Translations under genes and position numbers: made by a program
In this document: positions 5,786 to 5,984 of the stretch, piece after piece
How positions within the stretch are numbered: the stretch's first letter is position 1
Layout: each line of letters opens with the position of its first letter
The notes under the pieces: model-generated
What the model saw: only the letters and a program-made list of their open reading frames with translations
Told to the model about the DNA's origin: nothing
Databases searched by the model: none
Origin: M55B112 sp964539395
GTDB lineage: Bacteria; Bacteroidota; Bacteroidia; Bacteroidales; GCA-2748055
Length of the DNA: 5,984 nt
NCBI GenBank assembly: GCA_964539395.1
Contig: CAZIIU010000087.1
Coordinates: 1-5,984, forward strand
Reading direction: 5' to 3'

Positions 5786-5984
<199 letters not shown>

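Overview
The window looks like nuclear DNA of a dinoflagellate, most likely a Symbiodiniaceae-type alga. The grounds are: three long, intronless, GC-rich reading frames on one strand; no bacterial promoters, ribosome binding sites or operon spacing; eukaryotic start contexts (A or G at -3); long low-complexity protein tails; dense short tandem repeats with an assembly gap of exactly 100 N; and two stretches resembling the dinoflagellate spliced leader. The taxonomic call is inference from these features, not from a database match.

Layout. 1-138: probable 5' UTR with a relict spliced-leader-like sequence at 52-73. 139-1794: gene A, a 551-residue protein with a basic N-terminus, an acidic and disordered middle and a helical C-terminus, not assignable to a known family. 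1795-1907: probable 3' UTR/spacer. 1908-2420: arrays of an 11-bp unit (GGAGTAAACCT and variants), interrupted by the gap at 2007-2106 and by a segment where the unit occurs in both orientations as hairpins. 2421-3141: no convincing gene; it holds one weak small ORF, a minus-strand spliced-leader-like 11-mer and a pyrimidine-rich imperfect duplication. 3142-4848: gene B, a 568-residue protein whose ordered motifs (D164, D267, CxxC 287-290, DxxH 344-347, DED 525-527) parallel the CACTA/EnSpm (CMC, tnp2-type) DDE transposases, though it is very divergent. 4849-5146: spacer/UTR with a 28-bp direct repeat and an AATAAA. 5147-5914: gene C, a 255-residue protein with a short globular head and a Gln-rich tail. 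Its TGA interrupts a frame that otherwise stays open into (CAG)17 at the window edge.

Working hypothesis (inference): gene B is the catalytic protein of a divergent DNA transposon. The 11-bp arrays, present in both orientations upstream of it, could be subterminal protein-binding repeats like those of plant CACTA elements. Genes A and C may be accessory proteins or merely neighbours. No element boundaries (paired TIRs or target-site duplications) can be seen inside the window, so the unit is unproven.
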